Of a stretch of 64,000 nt of DNA, positions 9,501-17,382 are shown one piece after another; position 1 is the stretch's first letter; every line of letters begins with the position of its first letter. Location of the stretch: contig NZ_VUMT01000001.1 of the NCBI RefSeq assembly GCF_009696045.1, forward strand, positions 186,001-250,000, read 5' to 3'. The notes beneath the pieces are model-generated. The model did no database searches, had not been told where the DNA came from, and saw nothing but the letters and a program-made list of their open reading frames with translations. The translations under genes and the position numbers were made by a program. This DNA comes from Velocimicrobium porci. GTDB lineage: Bacteria > Bacillota > Clostridia > Lachnospirales > Lachnospiraceae.

Positions 9501-9953
9501 TTACGCAGTAATCTGTTGTTTTTTCCTTACTTCATTCTGCCATCTATCATATCCGATTTTTTGATAGAATTCTTTTGCATCAATTGACAAAGGAATTTCA
9601 ATCTGACCGGCTCCTGAATAATAGCTATCCTGCTCTAAAGCCTCTATTATTTGTTTACCGAGTCCCTGACCTTGGTGTTCCGGCAAAACAAATGGAACTA
9701 AAAACACCATATTCTGTTTCTTACTGCAATCTGTAATAATACCACAACCTACCGGTTTTTTCTCTAAATAAGCAACATACATATGCGTAAATTTCTCAAT
9801 GCTAAGAACCTGTTCTTTTGCACAAAGATTAGTAAAAAGAACGTTTTCTTTTCTGGAATAAGCTTTTTTGTCACTATGTAATAAATCCTGATTAATAATA
9901 TACGCTACCGCCTCTGCATCATTTTCACAAAATCTTCTAATTTGAATACTCAT
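9501..9953 (-). CDS. GNAT family N-acetyltransferase under T-box control
   Basis: A 150-aa single-domain acetyltransferase using acetyl-CoA. It has the conserved pyrophosphate-binding motif in LPEHQGQGLGKQIIEALE (residues about 99-116) and the C-terminal FYQKIGYDRW motif. The start at 9953 is preceded by GGAGG. The substrate is unknown; the neighbours do not help because the gene is flanked by its own regulatory leader upstream and a MATE pump downstream. Control by an uncharged tRNA (see the T-box at 10046-10380) suggests a link to amino acid metabolism, which is inference. Confidence 0.9.
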   Translation of the reverse strand: MSIQIRRFCENDAEAVAYIINQDLLHSDKKAYSRKENVLFTNLCAKEQVLSIEKFTHMYVAYLEKKPVGCGIITDCSKKQNMVFLVPFVLPEHQGQGLGKQIIEALEQDSYYSGAGQIEIPLSIDAKEFYQKIGYDRWQNEVRKKQQITA

Positions 9954-10045
9954 AATTTTTACCTCCATATGTCTGCTTAAAACAAAGTGGACAAGTCCAC
10001 CTCAACTCCCTGTATCCCTCACTCATGAGGGACTTTCCTATAAAG

Positions 10046-10380
10046 CAAAAAAAGCTCTCATCCTTTTAACAACTTAATGTTAAAAGGACGAGAGCAATAT
10101 GCTTCGTGTTACCACCTTTGTTCATCTATATCTCACAATACAGATCTCTACAAGTACAGATTTTCTTCCTAAAAATTCTCGATACTCTGGTGCTATAATG
10201 GGCACTCCCATCGCAGCCTATACATATTAATACATCTAACATACAATATGCAGTCGGTACGCAGCTCCAAGACCATTTTCAATAATGCTTTCTGTACTTC
10301 TTTCCACCAATCGAAGCTCTCTGTCACATATTTCATTATCTACTCTTCTTTTCTCAGCTTTTTTCTCTGTTTTAAAATCA
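10046..10380 (-). ncRNA. T-box leader riboswitch with terminator, upstream of GNAT gene
   Basis: Reading the minus strand from about 10380: stem I elements AGTAGA, AGAGAG, GATTGGTGG and TTGGAGCTG are followed by the T-box AAAGGTGGTAACACGAAGC (about 10101-10119). An 18-bp terminator stem follows (arms 10054-10071 and 10078-10095), then seven T. The competing antiterminator is visible: AAAGG pairs with CCTTT and ACGA with TCGT, leaving the UGGUAAC bulge. The variable base of UGGN is U, which expects a tRNA with discriminator A. By alignment after GAGCTG the specifier could be CTG (Leu); this is tentative. Confidence 0.88.
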
Positions 10381-10388
10381 TTTTCTTA

Positions 10389-10417
10389 ATTATACTTTCC
10401 ACATCTTTAATTGTCAA
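10389..10417 (-). promoter_or_regulatory. Sigma-A promoter of the T-box leader
   Basis: Perfect TTGACA (10412-10417) and TATAAT (10389-10394) separated by 17 bp, immediately upstream of the T-box stem I. Transcription would start near 10382. Confidence 0.88.
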
Positions 10418-10462
10418 GACAAAACATCATTTAAATCCTACTGTCTTTTCAAAATAATTCCA

Positions 10463-11608
10463 CTAATTTAGTTTATTAATATCTTTACTTTGCATAAACT
10501 GAACTGTATTATATAACAATAAAATGTCCGTTGGCTTATAAATTTTCATGATTTGATCAATATGGGCATTTACAAATCTCAAATCAATCACCACCGTTTT
10601 CTCAAAATGATTCGCCGCAAATGGAAGAAAACTATTTGCAAACGAATCTTTCACAACAAATAAAGTTTTTCCATTTTTCACATTTGTCGTAATTTCAATA
10701 ATTCCTTGGTTTCCACCAAAAAAAACAGCATACTTATCTTTCTTTTTCAGCATGGACATATCATAAAGGCTATCAGTTTCCCACTCTCCCATATTATAGT
10801 TTACAGAATACTTTAGCTTCTTTTTAGGATAATATAAATAAATAACATCTTTTTTACCACCCATATTCACTTTACTATAAGTACTTCCCTGAAATTCATT
10901 GCTAACCTTCTTTTTTACGTACTCATTTTCCTCCCACGGTGTTATTTTCATCGACTCCGCCCAAAGCTGATAAGCAAAATAAGCTCCCTGTGTCGTCCAG
11001 TGATGGTCCGTCCGATAAAATATTTCCTCTTTCTTTTTCTCCAATAAACATTTTTTTGCCGATAAAAATATAGGCTCTGGAATTTCTTTTTCCAAAAAAT
11101 CTAAAAACTCAGATTCATCATATTGTGGAGCAAATGCCGGAATCTTATCGCTTAATATCATTTCTTTCATTGGTACGAACAAAGTCCTTATATGTTCTTT
11201 TCCATATCTTTTTTCCCATCGTTTTACGGCTTTTGCAAGTACTTTCACATTTTTTTTAATCAATTTTTTATCAAAATCCGATTCCTGATATTTTTCAAAA
11301 AGGTAATCCTCTTTTCCAAAATAAACTCCATTTGTTTCTTTTTTTCCAAGACAGCGTTCTGTGTAATTCTTTGCAGCAATCCATTTATCTCGTTCCCAAA
11401 ACTGATCCGATAAATAGTCCTCATATTTTTTCTGAAAATCTCCCTGTAAAACTTTCTTTATATTCCATTTAGGAAAAACTGTAAGCATTCTATTTTCCAT
11501 AGCAGAATATGTTTTGTCCGGAAAAATAATGGAGCTAATAGAAAAGAAAAATAATAAACTTAAAAATGCCAAGACCGGAATCCAACTAATAAACTTCTTT
11601 TTTTTCAT
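10463..11608 (-). CDS. DHHW-family protein, AlgJ/AlgX-like partner of an MBOAT O-acyltransferase
   Basis: A 381-aa protein with one N-terminal membrane anchor (residues about 8-28) and an extracellular SGNH-like domain. The defining DHHW sits in YRTDHHWTTQGAYF near residue 200, and a likely catalytic Ser in VKDSFANSFLP near 322. In alginate and related acetylation systems such proteins transfer acetyl groups outside the membrane after an MBOAT protein moves them across. The MBOAT gene ends 61 bp upstream on the same strand, which supports pairing. The acceptor polymer is unknown. Confidence 0.88.
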   Translation of the reverse strand: MKKKKFISWIPVLAFLSLLFFFSISSIIFPDKTYSAMENRMLTVFPKWNIKKVLQGDFQKKYEDYLSDQFWERDKWIAAKNYTERCLGKKETNGVYFGKEDYLFEKYQESDFDKKLIKKNVKVLAKAVKRWEKRYGKEHIRTLFVPMKEMILSDKIPAFAPQYDESEFLDFLEKEIPEPIFLSAKKCLLEKKKEEIFYRTDHHWTTQGAYFAYQLWAESMKITPWEENEYVKKKVSNEFQGSTYSKVNMGGKKDVIYLYYPKKKLKYSVNYNMGEWETDSLYDMSMLKKKDKYAVFFGGNQGIIEITTNVKNGKTLFVVKDSFANSFLPFAANHFEKTVVIDLRFVNAHIDQIMKIYKPTDILLLYNTVQFMQSKDINKLN

Positions 11609-11669
11609 AGTAAGATTCGAACTCCTTTAACTTTCTTTAAAGTATAATTTTTTACTTCCCGGCTCAATC

Positions 11670-13046
11670 TTAAAATCGAAAATACAAAAAAGGATTATAA
11701 GATGAATTTACTAAATAGGCAATCGACAATAAAAAAATGCCTAACATATAGATTGTTCTTCCAACATAACATAAAACCGATTCTTTTTTTATCCATAGAT
11801 TGAACATCTTTTTTGGTATATCAGTAGAACCAATCATTAAAATTAAAAATAGGACAAAATATGTACAAATCAAATAAATCGTTTCCCTATTCCATAAGCC
11901 ACCTTTCCCAATTCCAAGCATTGTTTTTATGTATCCCATTTTAGTTGGCATGTCCGGATATACAAAAATAACCCATCCTATTATGATAAAAACCAAAGCA
12001 TATAAATGCTGTATCACACCAGGAAGCTTTTGCAGCCAATCTTTCAACCATAACTTTTCAATTATTAATAAAACAGCAAAGTAAATTCCCCATAAAAGAA
12101 AATTCCAGTTTGCACCATGCCAAAACCCGGTCATTGCCCATACAATGATAATATTGCGAATTTGTTTCTTTGTTCCTTTTCGATTTCCACCTAATGGTAT
12201 ATAAACATACTCTTTAAACCAGCTGCTAAGCGTCATATGCCATCTGTGCCAAAAATCCGTTATGCTTTTTGATTGATATGGGTACATAAAATTTTCCGGA
12301 AAATGAAATCCAAACATCGCACCCAGTCCAATTGCCATGTCAGAATATCCTGAAAAATCAAAATAAATTTGAAACATAAATGCAATTATTCCAAACCATG
12401 CCATAATCATCGTCAATTTTTCTTCGGGATAAACTGTTATATAACTCCACAAAACACCTATATTATTTGCCAGAAGTACTTTTTTCCCAAGTCCACAGAC
12501 AAAACGTTGAATCCCATAGGAAAGCATCTCTTTTGTCACGCCTCGATTCATTAACTCCTGTTCAACGGTTTGATATCTTACAATTGGTCCTGCAATTAGT
12601 TGCGGAAACAAAGAAACATAAGTTCCAAATGCAATAAAATTTTTCTGTGGTTTTACAACGCCCCGATATACATCAATGGTATACGACATTGTCTGAAAAG
12701 TATAAAATGAAATTCCAATTGGAAGAGCAATCGAAGCTCCCGTAATAAAACCCGCATACTTAAATAGAAACAAAAGTAATAAATTAATAAAAATCGAACT
12801 AGCTAAAAATATTTTTGCTTTCTGTTTCCTTCCTTTTTCTTTATAATATGCGACAGCAATTCCATTTATATAGTCTACAATTGTAGAAAAAATCATAAGT
12901 CCAATATAAATTGGTTCTCCCCATGCATAAAAAATCAAGCTGCACAAAAACAGCACCAAGTTTTTTAATTTTCCTGGTGCTAAAAAATAACAGATTAATA
13001 CAAAAGGTAAGAACCGAAATAAAAACGTAAAACTACTAAATACCAT
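11670..13046 (-). CDS. MBOAT family O-acyltransferase (AlgI/DltB-like)
   Basis: A multi-pass membrane acyltransferase of 458 aa that moves acyl groups across the membrane for O-acylation of a surface polymer. Hallmarks are GISFYTFQTMSYTIDVYRG near 110, DFWHRWHMTLSSWFKEYVY near 270 and MTGFWHGANWNFLLWG near 305 with the catalytic-type His. The start at 13046 has GAGGAG upstream; an in-frame ATG 15 codons earlier overlaps the preceding gene and lacks an RBS. It sits between the DUF4358 and DHHW genes, forming a three-gene cassette. Confidence 0.93.
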   Translation of the reverse strand: MVFSSFTFLFRFLPFVLICYFLAPGKLKNLVLFLCSLIFYAWGEPIYIGLMIFSTIVDYINGIAVAYYKEKGRKQKAKIFLASSIFINLLLLFLFKYAGFITGASIALPIGISFYTFQTMSYTIDVYRGVVKPQKNFIAFGTYVSLFPQLIAGPIVRYQTVEQELMNRGVTKEMLSYGIQRFVCGLGKKVLLANNIGVLWSYITVYPEEKLTMIMAWFGIIAFMFQIYFDFSGYSDMAIGLGAMFGFHFPENFMYPYQSKSITDFWHRWHMTLSSWFKEYVYIPLGGNRKGTKKQIRNIIIVWAMTGFWHGANWNFLLWGIYFAVLLIIEKLWLKDWLQKLPGVIQHLYALVFIIIGWVIFVYPDMPTKMGYIKTMLGIGKGGLWNRETIYLICTYFVLFLILMIGSTDIPKKMFNLWIKKESVLCYVGRTIYMLGIFLLSIAYLVNSSYNPFLYFRF

Positions 13047-13062
13047 AACAGCTCCTCTTTTT

Positions 13063-13638
13063 TTATTTCTTAAGTGCTTTTTTAATGGCATTTACCGCAA
13101 CTAGGTTCTGCTTCTGATATGCCTTAATAATTGCACTCTCATCCCCTGATTCTTCAACGGAACGATTAACCTGCCCCAGCATAATGAAACACACATAGTT
13201 ACCATTTGTATATATTTTAGAAGCATGAAGCTTAAGTAAATTACTTGGATATTGTAATGTATGCTCAATCTGTTCCTTTTTATATTCTTTCAATTTGCTT
13301 ACAATTTTTTTCTTAGTGCTTTCATTTTTTGCTTTAAATATAGCAAGTGTATCGATATGGGCACTAATCATTGGAACTTCTACATATGCAGAGCTATATA
13401 AATTGGAATCTATCAAAAACTTATCTTTTATCTCTGTCTTTGATAATTTAACATTCGGAATATATTTTTCACCGTAAGCCTTTTTCACACTCTTTGCCAA
13501 AGAAGTCACAGAAGAATTCTTCGCTGCTGCTTCCACTTCTACCGATGTAGATACAACATGATTTGTAAAATTAGCTGGTGGAATAACTCCCACTGTCAAT
13601 ACAGAAATTAATCCTAATATAAATAATCTTTTCTTCAA
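13063..13638 (-). CDS. DUF4358 domain secreted/lipid-anchored-like protein
   Basis: A 191-aa protein with an N-terminal signal-like helix (MKKRLFILGLISVLTVGVI) and a likely Ala-X-Ala cleavage region near residue 38 (EVEAAAKN). There is no lipobox Cys. The remainder is a basic alpha/beta domain resembling DUF4358, a family of unknown function often placed beside MBOAT/DHHW genes in Clostridia. It ends 17 bp before the MBOAT start, suggesting co-transcription and an extracytoplasmic helper role, which is inference. The family assignment is from remembered pattern, not a search. Confidence 0.75.
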   Translation of the reverse strand: MKKRLFILGLISVLTVGVIPPANFTNHVVSTSVEVEAAAKNSSVTSLAKSVKKAYGEKYIPNVKLSKTEIKDKFLIDSNLYSSAYVEVPMISAHIDTLAIFKAKNESTKKKIVSKLKEYKKEQIEHTLQYPSNLLKLHASKIYTNGNYVCFIMLGQVNRSVEESGDESAIIKAYQKQNLVAVNAIKKALKK

Positions 13639-13662
13639 AATAATTCTCCTTTTATACTGTCA

Positions 13663-14307
13663 TTATACAATTGACGCTCCGTTTTTAGCACAAATTGAGT
13701 TTAAACAACATTCATTACAGTGTGGTTTCGTTCTGGCTGTACAAACATCCCTTCCATGAAATACAAGACGATGGCAAAAATCACTACCTTCCTCAGGAGG
13801 AATAATTTTCCATAGTTCCATCTCTACTTTTTTAGGTTCCTTAATTCCATCTACCAGCCCAATTCGATTAACCAATCGAATGCAATGAGTGTCTGTTACA
13901 ATTGCAGGTTTCCCAAACACATCACCCATAATCAGATTCGCACTTTTCCGTCCTACGCCCGGAAGCTTAAGCAATTCATCAAAATGATTGGGAACTTGTC
14001 CGCCATACTGATCTCTCAAGATTTTCATACAGGCACTAATATCCCGTGCCTTACTTTTCCCTAATCCGCAAGGTCTTACAATCTGTTCAATTTCCTCAGG
14101 TGTTGCATCAGCCAGCGAATCCACATCTGGAAAACGTGCATATAGCTCTTCGACTACAACATTAACTCTTGCATCCGTGCATTGAGCAGCGAGGCGGACA
14201 CTGACTAATAACTTCCATGCTTCATTATAGTCAAGTGTACACCCTGCCGTTGGATATTCTCTTTTTAACCGTTTTATCACTTCTAATGCTAATTCTTCTT
14301 TTGTCAT
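13663..14307 (-). CDS. nth: Endonuclease III
   Basis: Base-excision repair glycosylase/AP lyase for oxidised pyrimidines. The 214-aa protein has the helix-hairpin-helix LPGVGRKSANLI with the catalytic Lys, and the catalytic Asp in VTDTHCIRLVNR. A C-terminal [4Fe-4S] loop has four cysteines in VCTARTKPHCNECCLNSIC. The first gap is seven residues rather than the six in the E. coli enzyme, and an extra Cys follows the third ligand. It lies 24 bp upstream of the DUF4358 gene, but a functional tie is unlikely. Confidence 0.96.
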   Translation of the reverse strand: MTKEELALEVIKRLKREYPTAGCTLDYNEAWKLLVSVRLAAQCTDARVNVVVEELYARFPDVDSLADATPEEIEQIVRPCGLGKSKARDISACMKILRDQYGGQVPNHFDELLKLPGVGRKSANLIMGDVFGKPAIVTDTHCIRLVNRIGLVDGIKEPKKVEMELWKIIPPEEGSDFCHRLVFHGRDVCTARTKPHCNECCLNSICAKNGASIV

Positions 14308-14339
14308 TTTTCTCCCTTGTCTTTCCGGTTATAGCTTAT

Positions 14340-14903
14340 CTAGTCTTCATATTCCGATTCCCATTCTATAATCTTTCCTGTTTTCGCATTAATTTCATAG
14401 CTGTATTCCTTATTCTTATTATAGAATTCTACCTCGTAAACAGCAACTCCATCATCCTTATCAAGCTTAACCTTGATATAATCTACTTCCGAAGCTTTCA
14501 AACCTGCATGCTTTAATGCAATTTGTTTTGCTTTGCTTTTTCCTATATAAGAGTTGGTTTCCCTTTCTTGTTTCTCTTTTTCAATTTCCTTTTTTAAAAT
14601 CTTACCTGATTTTGCATTAATCTCATAGCTGTATTCACGAGTTCCCTTATAAAATTCGATTTCGTAAACAACAACACCATCATCTTTATCAAGCTTAACC
14701 TTTGTAAATTCAACTTCGGAAGCTTTTAAACCTGCATTTTTTAATGCAATGCTCTTTGCTTTTGTCTTACTAATATACTTTGATGCCGCATCTGCTGTAA
14801 TTATATTCTGGTAGTACAAAAAACTCGTTGGAATTGATGTTACTACTGCCACAGAAAGAAAACCTGCTATTAAAACTTTTTTCATCTTATTGTTTTGTTT
14901 CAT
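14340..14903 (-). CDS. Secreted protein with two PepSY domains
   Basis: A 187-aa exported protein. A lysine-rich N-terminus and a hydrophobic stretch (residues 9-28) form a signal peptide, with a plausible cleavage after ADA near 39. Two tandem PepSY-like repeats follow (about 43-107 and 119-183), each with KAKxIALKxAGLKASEV, KLDKDDGV and the closing YSYEINAKxGKI. The repeats are about 70% identical, so the duplication is recent or under selection. PepSY domains are thought to inhibit or modulate peptidases or sense the envelope; the specific role here is unknown. Confidence 0.88.
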   Translation of the reverse strand: MKQNNKMKKVLIAGFLSVAVVTSIPTSFLYYQNIITADAASKYISKTKAKSIALKNAGLKASEVEFTKVKLDKDDGVVVYEIEFYKGTREYSYEINAKSGKILKKEIEKEKQERETNSYIGKSKAKQIALKHAGLKASEVDYIKVKLDKDDGVAVYEVEFYNKNKEYSYEINAKTGKIIEWESEYED

Positions 14904-15068
14904 ATTGTTCCATCCTTTCTTTCAAATCAATTGACTCATTTTATTTTTAATTTCTACACTTAAAATCTTCTTTTTAAGTTGCGTTTATTTTATCATACAC
15001 ATATACCAATTACAATTTCTTTTTTTAATCCATTTATGGAAAATTTAAGGATTTTATCAGAGTCATAT

Positions 15069-15551
15069 TTACTTGTGATACGGCTCCCCTTTCATAATCC
15101 GATACCCGCGATAAATTTGTTCTAATAAAATCATTCGCATCATCTGATGCGGAAATGTCATTTTAGAAAAACTGAGTAAAAAATCTGCCCGATTTAATAT
15201 CTCTTTTTCCAATCCTAACGAACCACCAATAATAAATATAATATGGCTTTCTCCGCTTATTGCAAGCTTTTCCAACTTTTTAGAAAGCTCCACAGAATCA
15301 AGCTGGACACCTTCAATCGCCAATGCAATTACATAAGCGTCTTCTTTTATATACTTTCTAAGCCTCTCTCCCTCTTTTTGCTTTATCTGCAATTCTTCCG
15401 CTTCACTTGCTTTATCCGGTGTCTTTTCATCGGCAACTTCAATTATTTCTAACTTACAATATCTCTTTAACCGCTTTGCATATTCTTCTATTCCTGCGGT
15501 AAAATATTTCTCTTTAATTTTACCTACTGTTAAAACTGTAATCCGAGTCAC
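15069..15551 (-). CDS. rlmH: 23S rRNA pseudouridine-1915 N3-methyltransferase RlmH
   Basis: SPOUT methyltransferase that methylates pseudouridine 1915 in helix 69 of 23S rRNA. It has the SAM-binding trefoil-knot motif [17 protein letters not shown] near 98-114 and the family ending [18 protein letters not shown] followed by KGEPYHK. The GTG at 15551 is chosen because AAAGGA lies 8 nt upstream and it gives 160 aa, close to the usual 159. A further GTG seven codons earlier is in frame but has no RBS. Confidence 0.95.
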   Translation of the reverse strand: MTRITVLTVGKIKEKYFTAGIEEYAKRLKRYCKLEIIEVADEKTPDKASEAEELQIKQKEGERLRKYIKEDAYVIALAIEGVQLDSVELSKKLEKLAISGESHIIFIIGGSLGLEKEILNRADFLLSFSKMTFPHQMMRMILLEQIYRGYRIMKGEPYHK

Positions 15552-15594
15552 GTCTTTTTTCCTTTCTTTCACAAATTTTCATATTGACAGTTTA

Positions 15595-17382
15595 TTATAA
15601 ATTTTTAAACTGTGCCATATAAAGTTTATAATACTGACCTTTTTTCTGAAGCAATTCCTTCGCAGTACCTTGCTCAATAATTCCACCTTTATCGATTACA
15701 AAGATTTTATCTGCTTTTTCTATCGTAGATAATCGATGAGCAATGACAAATGAAGTTCTTCCTTTTAAGAGTGCCTCTATCCCTTTTTGTACCAGAAGTT
15801 CGGTCTGCGTATCAATGCTTGATGTTGCCTCATCTAAAATTAGTATTTTAGGCATGGATACCATAGTTCTTGCAAATGCAATTAATTGACGCTGTCCAAT
15901 AGATAATCCTGCTCCCTTTTCTTTCAGAATTGTATCATATCCTTGTTCCATTTGCATAATAAAGTCATGGGCATTTACTGCTTTTGCTGCTTCTATAATT
16001 TCTTCGTCTGTTGCATCTAATTTTCCATAAGCAATATTTTCCCTTATTGTCCCTGAAAATATAAAATTTTCTTGTGTCATTATTCCCATTTGACTTCTAA
16101 GACTTTCCAAAGCAACTTTTTTAATGTCATACTGATCGACTAAAATAGTTCTATTCTGAATTTCATAAAAACGGCTCAAAAGATTTACGATTGTCGTCTT
16201 TCCTGCACCGGTAGGACCAACCAGTGCAATTGTTTCTCCCGGATTTACATGAAAGCTGACATGTTCTAAGACCTTTGTTTCTGCATTTGTTCCCTCATCA
16301 TACGTAAACGAAACATCTTGAAAATCAACTGCCCCTTTTAGCTCAGGAAGCACAAACGCTTCTTTTGTATTTTCAATATCCGGCTTTGTATCTAAGATTT
16401 CAAAAATACGTTCCGCACCACTTATATTGGTTACCAGCTGGTTATAAAAATTACTAAGATTCATAACCGGACTCCAAAACATGGAAATATATGTACCAAA
16501 GGCGACCAATATTCCAACACTTACAGACTGGCTTCCAATCATGCCGACTCCAACTAAAAATAATACCATCGTTCCAAGTCCCCAGCAAAAGTCAACAATC
16601 GCTCCAAACATATCCGCATAGACAACCGCACCAATAAAACTTTTTCGATGTTCGTCTGTAAGTTGACAGAACGTTTCATAAGTTTCTTTTTCTGCCGTAA
16701 AACTCTGTATAACAGCCATACCGGATAAATCTTCATGTACATAAGCATTTAAGTTAGAAGATTTTTTTCTGAAAACCTGCCATCGTTTATGTGAAATCTT
16801 TTGAACGACAAATACTCCAATCGTCATCAATGGAATACTGCTTAAAGATGCAGCTGCTAATCTTGCATCTTTCATAAACATGATAACAACAACCCCGCAA
16901 ATTGTTACAAAATCAGGTATTAAAGTTGTAACACTGTTAACAAGTACATCTTTCAAAGAATTTACATCGCCAATAATACGTGCAAGAATCTTTCCGGTTG
17001 GTCTGCTGTCAAAAAACTGAAAAGAAAGTGATTGAATATGAACATACAGTTCCTGACGAATCTCTAATAAAATATGATTTGAAACCTTTGCCATAACATA
17101 CATTCTTATCTTCACTAATATAATGAATATTATATTTATAATAATCGCAAATGCTCCAAGCTGTAACAAACCTTGTAAATTCTTATTTTTAATATGTAAA
17201 TCAATGGCACGTTCGATAATCAACGGATTAATTAATGAGATAAAAACCGTAACCGTCATAATGGCTAACACACCTAAAACCGACCATTTATAAGATTTCA
17301 TGTAGGAAAACAGCCGAAGACAGGTTCTTAGTTTTCTACTACTTACAGTCGCTTCATCATCTCGAAATGAATTTACTGACAT
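15595..17382 (-). CDS. ABC exporter half-transporter, second subunit (BmrD/YheH-like)
   Basis: A 595-aa exporter with six transmembrane helices (residues about 30-320) fused to an ATPase. The ATPase has Walker A GPTGAGKTTIVNLL near 391, Q-loop MTQENFIFSG, signature LSIGQRQLIAFART, Walker B ILILDEATSSID and H-loop IAHRLS. The signature reads LSIGQ instead of LSGGQ, while Walker B keeps its Glu. It overlaps the partner gene by 10 bp with GGAGGTG upstream, so the two are translated together and probably form a heterodimer. It resembles B. subtilis BmrCD-type multidrug pumps; substrate unknown. Confidence 0.92.
   Translation of the reverse strand: MSVNSFRDDEATVSSRKLRTCLRLFSYMKSYKWSVLGVLAIMTVTVFISLINPLIIERAIDLHIKNKNLQGLLQLGAFAIIINIIFIILVKIRMYVMAKVSNHILLEIRQELYVHIQSLSFQFFDSRPTGKILARIIGDVNSLKDVLVNSVTTLIPDFVTICGVVVIMFMKDARLAAASLSSIPLMTIGVFVVQKISHKRWQVFRKKSSNLNAYVHEDLSGMAVIQSFTAEKETYETFCQLTDEHRKSFIGAVVYADMFGAIVDFCWGLGTMVLFLVGVGMIGSQSVSVGILVAFGTYISMFWSPVMNLSNFYNQLVTNISGAERIFEILDTKPDIENTKEAFVLPELKGAVDFQDVSFTYDEGTNAETKVLEHVSFHVNPGETIALVGPTGAGKTTIVNLLSRFYEIQNRTILVDQYDIKKVALESLRSQMGIMTQENFIFSGTIRENIAYGKLDATDEEIIEAAKAVNAHDFIMQMEQGYDTILKEKGAGLSIGQRQLIAFARTMVSMPKILILDEATSSIDTQTELLVQKGIEALLKGRTSFVIAHRLSTIEKADKIFVIDKGGIIEQGTAKELLQKKGQYYKLYMAQFKNL

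Noticed and set aside
10201-10260. UGC (Cys) as T-box specifier
   Set aside because: One alignment places UGC at the specifier, but the UGGU bulge needs discriminator A, whereas bacterial tRNA-Cys usually has U; CUG (Leu) fits better, though it is still tentative.
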